A program made the translations under genes and the position numbers. DNA of 64,000 nt from Massilia aquatica (GTDB lineage Bacteria > Pseudomonadota > Gammaproteobacteria > Burkholderiales > Burkholderiaceae_D): positions 1-64,000 of the forward strand of contig NZ_VVIW01000003.1 in the NCBI RefSeq assembly GCF_011682045.1, written 5' to 3'. A model generated the notes under the pieces. The model was given only the letters and a program-made list of their open reading frames with translations, searched no databases and was not told the origin of the DNA. Numbering within the stretch: position 1 is the first letter of the stretch; each line of letters starts with the position of its first letter. Positions 63,301-64,000 of this stretch are shown here, in pieces.

Positions 63301-64000
63301 CTCGAAGAGGTCGGCGGCGGCCTGGACCAGGTCAGCTCGGCGGCCAGCCTGACCCTGGCCGCGCACCTTGAGATCCTGACCCTGAGCGGCACCGCGCCAG
63401 CGGACGGCAGCGGCAACGCGCTCGACAATCTGCTCAAGGGCAACGCTAGCGTCAACCTGCTGCAAGGGCTCGATGGCATCGACCTGCTGCAGGGCGGCGC
63501 CGGCAATGACGGGCTCACCGATACACTTGGGCGCGCCGGCCTGCTCGACGGCGGCGCCGGCGCCGACCGCCTGGTTGGGGGCAGGGGCAATGACCTGTTC
63601 ATCGGCGGCAAGGGCGCCGACACCATTACCACCGGTGGCGGTCAGGACATCATCGTTTTCAACCGCGGCGATGGCGTCGACACCGTCATCGGCACGGGCG
63701 GGGCCGACAATACCTTGTCGCTGGGCGGCGCGATCAGCTACGCCGACCTGCTGTTGACCAAGTCCGGTAACGACCTGGTCCTGACCACCGGGGTGGCCGA
63801 GCAGATCGTGCTCAAGGGCTGGTATGCGGCGCCGGGCAACGCCAGCGTCGGCACCTTGCAAGTCGTTACCGCCGCTTCCAGCGACTACCATCCTGGCGCG
63901 CTGAGCCAGATCAACGATAACAAGATCGAACAGTTCGACTTCATCGCCATGGTGGCGCGCTTCGATCAGGCGCGTGCCGACGGCGCCACGGCCTGGAGCG
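60310..64000 (+). CDS. second large RTX/cadherin-like protein, 3' end outside window
   Basis: At least 1230 residues, open to the window edge. The ATG at 60310 is followed by GGAGNDTL-type calcium nonapeptides at about 25-60, 175-225, 330-375, 495-595, 700-750, 937-990 and 1037-1115, with FADG/FPDGTxW repeats between (e.g. DIRFADGTSWD, EIRFPDGTVWD). One cadherin/dystroglycan-like domain with PAWLAFD lies at about 835-927. Its C-terminal region (from NTLSLGGAISYADLLLTKSG) aligns with the first RTX protein (NVISLGRGITYADLTFKKAG), and about 70 more residues are expected beyond the window. No N-terminal signal; type I secretion is likely but no transporter is visible. Confidence 0.88.
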   Translation, partial: MISVIRSIDDQSSFLIGNSDKNYLLGNGGDDRLDGGAGNDTLVGGAGNDTLTGGAGDDTYFFGRGHGRDQISADWGAPKERNLIHFGDGINPADIVLSRAGDDSLTLSIRDSNDSVTVNGYFGPGADQFSGESRPAPIADIRFADGTSWDHADVFGMLNPVQTLSAGADWFQGTNLDGGDGDDSLMGGYSGSQLAGGNGNDRLDGGDGNDLLIGGAGNDALQGGRGINTYRFNGDWGHDTIAASRYGMHVDLIELPDVLAGALTFAPSGEGRDLLIGVKGGTQSIVVTDYFDPQSPEIAARVRIVLADGSNWNAEQLRMSTILTDGPDLTGTDDGDFLADGAHNTLLSGGNGSDTLAGGEGNDVLLGGAGNDVLFDIAGDNLFDAGAGDATLTGGSGVNLYKFGRDAGTYLLQPGRDGTHIVLFGDDVTPSDVTFSVDYSSQLNLAITGTKALLQFFVNTLPDIEPGTRIPVQLQFADGTIWSEDYIMNRLYGGDGGDNLIRSGGGLDVLHGMDGNDTLEGYRGDDTLYGGNGNDSLDGGDGYDLLVGGEGRDVLFGREGNDVLQGEAGNDELLSGSGNDTVRGGAGDDEIWETDGSNTFVFAPGDGNDTLNISQNEANQKNVIVFEGGLTPQDVWVSLVNQGDGNRGGTLILASGADSITLPSYDYHYYGPTSVHEIRFPDGTVWDRDAIFARSLIGNERDNMLTGDFRDNVLEGKGGNDTLEGKYGHDTLSGGSGDDMLDGGGDDANTYLLNRGDGADIIRSWGAGSVIRFGAGIGFADIVAAPVSGSIMRLSYGSDSVVIDRIYSSNVAEVLAHSYLEFAGGGRIPLSAFDNHAPVPGYVSDPPPAQEAQRFEFALPPQMFFDPDQGDSGVMSVGALPAWLAFDPLTRILSGTPSYSDTGIVPLTVTWTDRGGLHASVIVDLTVNRAASLTLSGGADADILTGKSNHDDLRGFDGDDQLNGMGGNDTLDGGAGKDTLAGGSGNDSYVADATDVILEEVGGGLDQVSSAASLTLAAHLEILTLSGTAPADGSGNALDNLLKGNASVNLLQGLDGIDLLQGGAGNDGLTDTLGRAGLLDGGAGADRLVGGRGNDLFIGGKGADTITTGGGQDIIVFNRGDGVDTVIGTGGADNTLSLGGAISYADLLLTKSGNDLVLTTGVAEQIVLKGWYAAPGNASVGTLQVVTAASSDYHPGALSQINDNKIEQFDFIAMVARFDQARADGATAWS

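Noticed and set aside
60259-63891. Two long antisense open frames under the second RTX gene
   Set aside because: Same effect of repeated GGxGxD codons on the opposite strand; no start signals or domains.

Overview
The window looks like chromosomal DNA of a high-GC betaproteobacterium of the Oxalobacteraceae (Massilia/Duganella/Janthinobacterium type). This is inferred from gene content and order: a caa3-like coxB-coxA-ctaG-coxC-SURF1-ctaA-ctaB-sco cluster, an ftsY-ftsE-ftsX...rpoH neighbourhood with a CIRCE element, several PEP-CTERM proteins, and very GC-rich third codon positions. No database search was possible.

Layout. 1-190: 25-bp tandem repeat. 193-3050: Gfo/Idh/MocA oxidoreductase, S8 peptidase and a small partner protein. 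3143-5416: trmL, comF and a BioC-like methyltransferase. 5530-14855: aerobic terminal oxidase and its assembly genes (CuA and CuB delivery, heme O and heme A synthesis). 14884-19076: an AI-2E-type permease, then a lower-GC patch with a GNAT enzyme, a TPR protein, a nonsense-interrupted small gene, IS5 and IS3 transposase remnants and an orphan gene. 19078-24581: CorC/HlyC protein, NhaR-like regulator, and a TerC-like (DUF475)/TerD/AIM24/TerD stress cluster. 24769-29922: one giant protein joining a DEDD exonuclease-like domain, a RecQ helicase and a UvrD-type helicase. 30079-37251: PEP-CTERM proteins, a self-regulated GntR(YtrA)-ABC operon, gamma-glutamyltransferase. 37494-46206: rpoH, a 1497-residue RTX protein, ftsX, ftsE, ftsY. 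46329-54443: a CarH/LitR-type B12 photoreceptor regulator facing an eight-gene lipid-modification operon. 54829-59600: TPP enzyme, a second CorC protein and a PL1 pectate lyase. 59767-60124: RNase P RNA. 60310 to the end: a second RTX protein that runs out of the window.

The most interesting unit is 46329-54443. The MerR-type regulator keeps the Wx9EH and ExHxxG cobalamin signatures. Two near-identical palindromes bracket the promoter of the divergent operon, and a degenerate third lies next to the regulator's own start. The operon encodes a flavin oxidoreductase, DUF1365, a cyclopropane-synthase-like methyltransferase, a chalcone-isomerase-like protein, an MFS carrier, a DUF3833 lipoprotein, an SDR and an NTF2-like protein. 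The proposal is light-induced remodelling of membrane fatty acids. The other items worth following are the triple nuclease/helicase fusion, the two RTX paralogues (one splitting ftsX from rpoH) with a shared promoter-proximal palindrome, and the eroded toxin/immunity-like and transposon patch at 16.9-19.1 kb.
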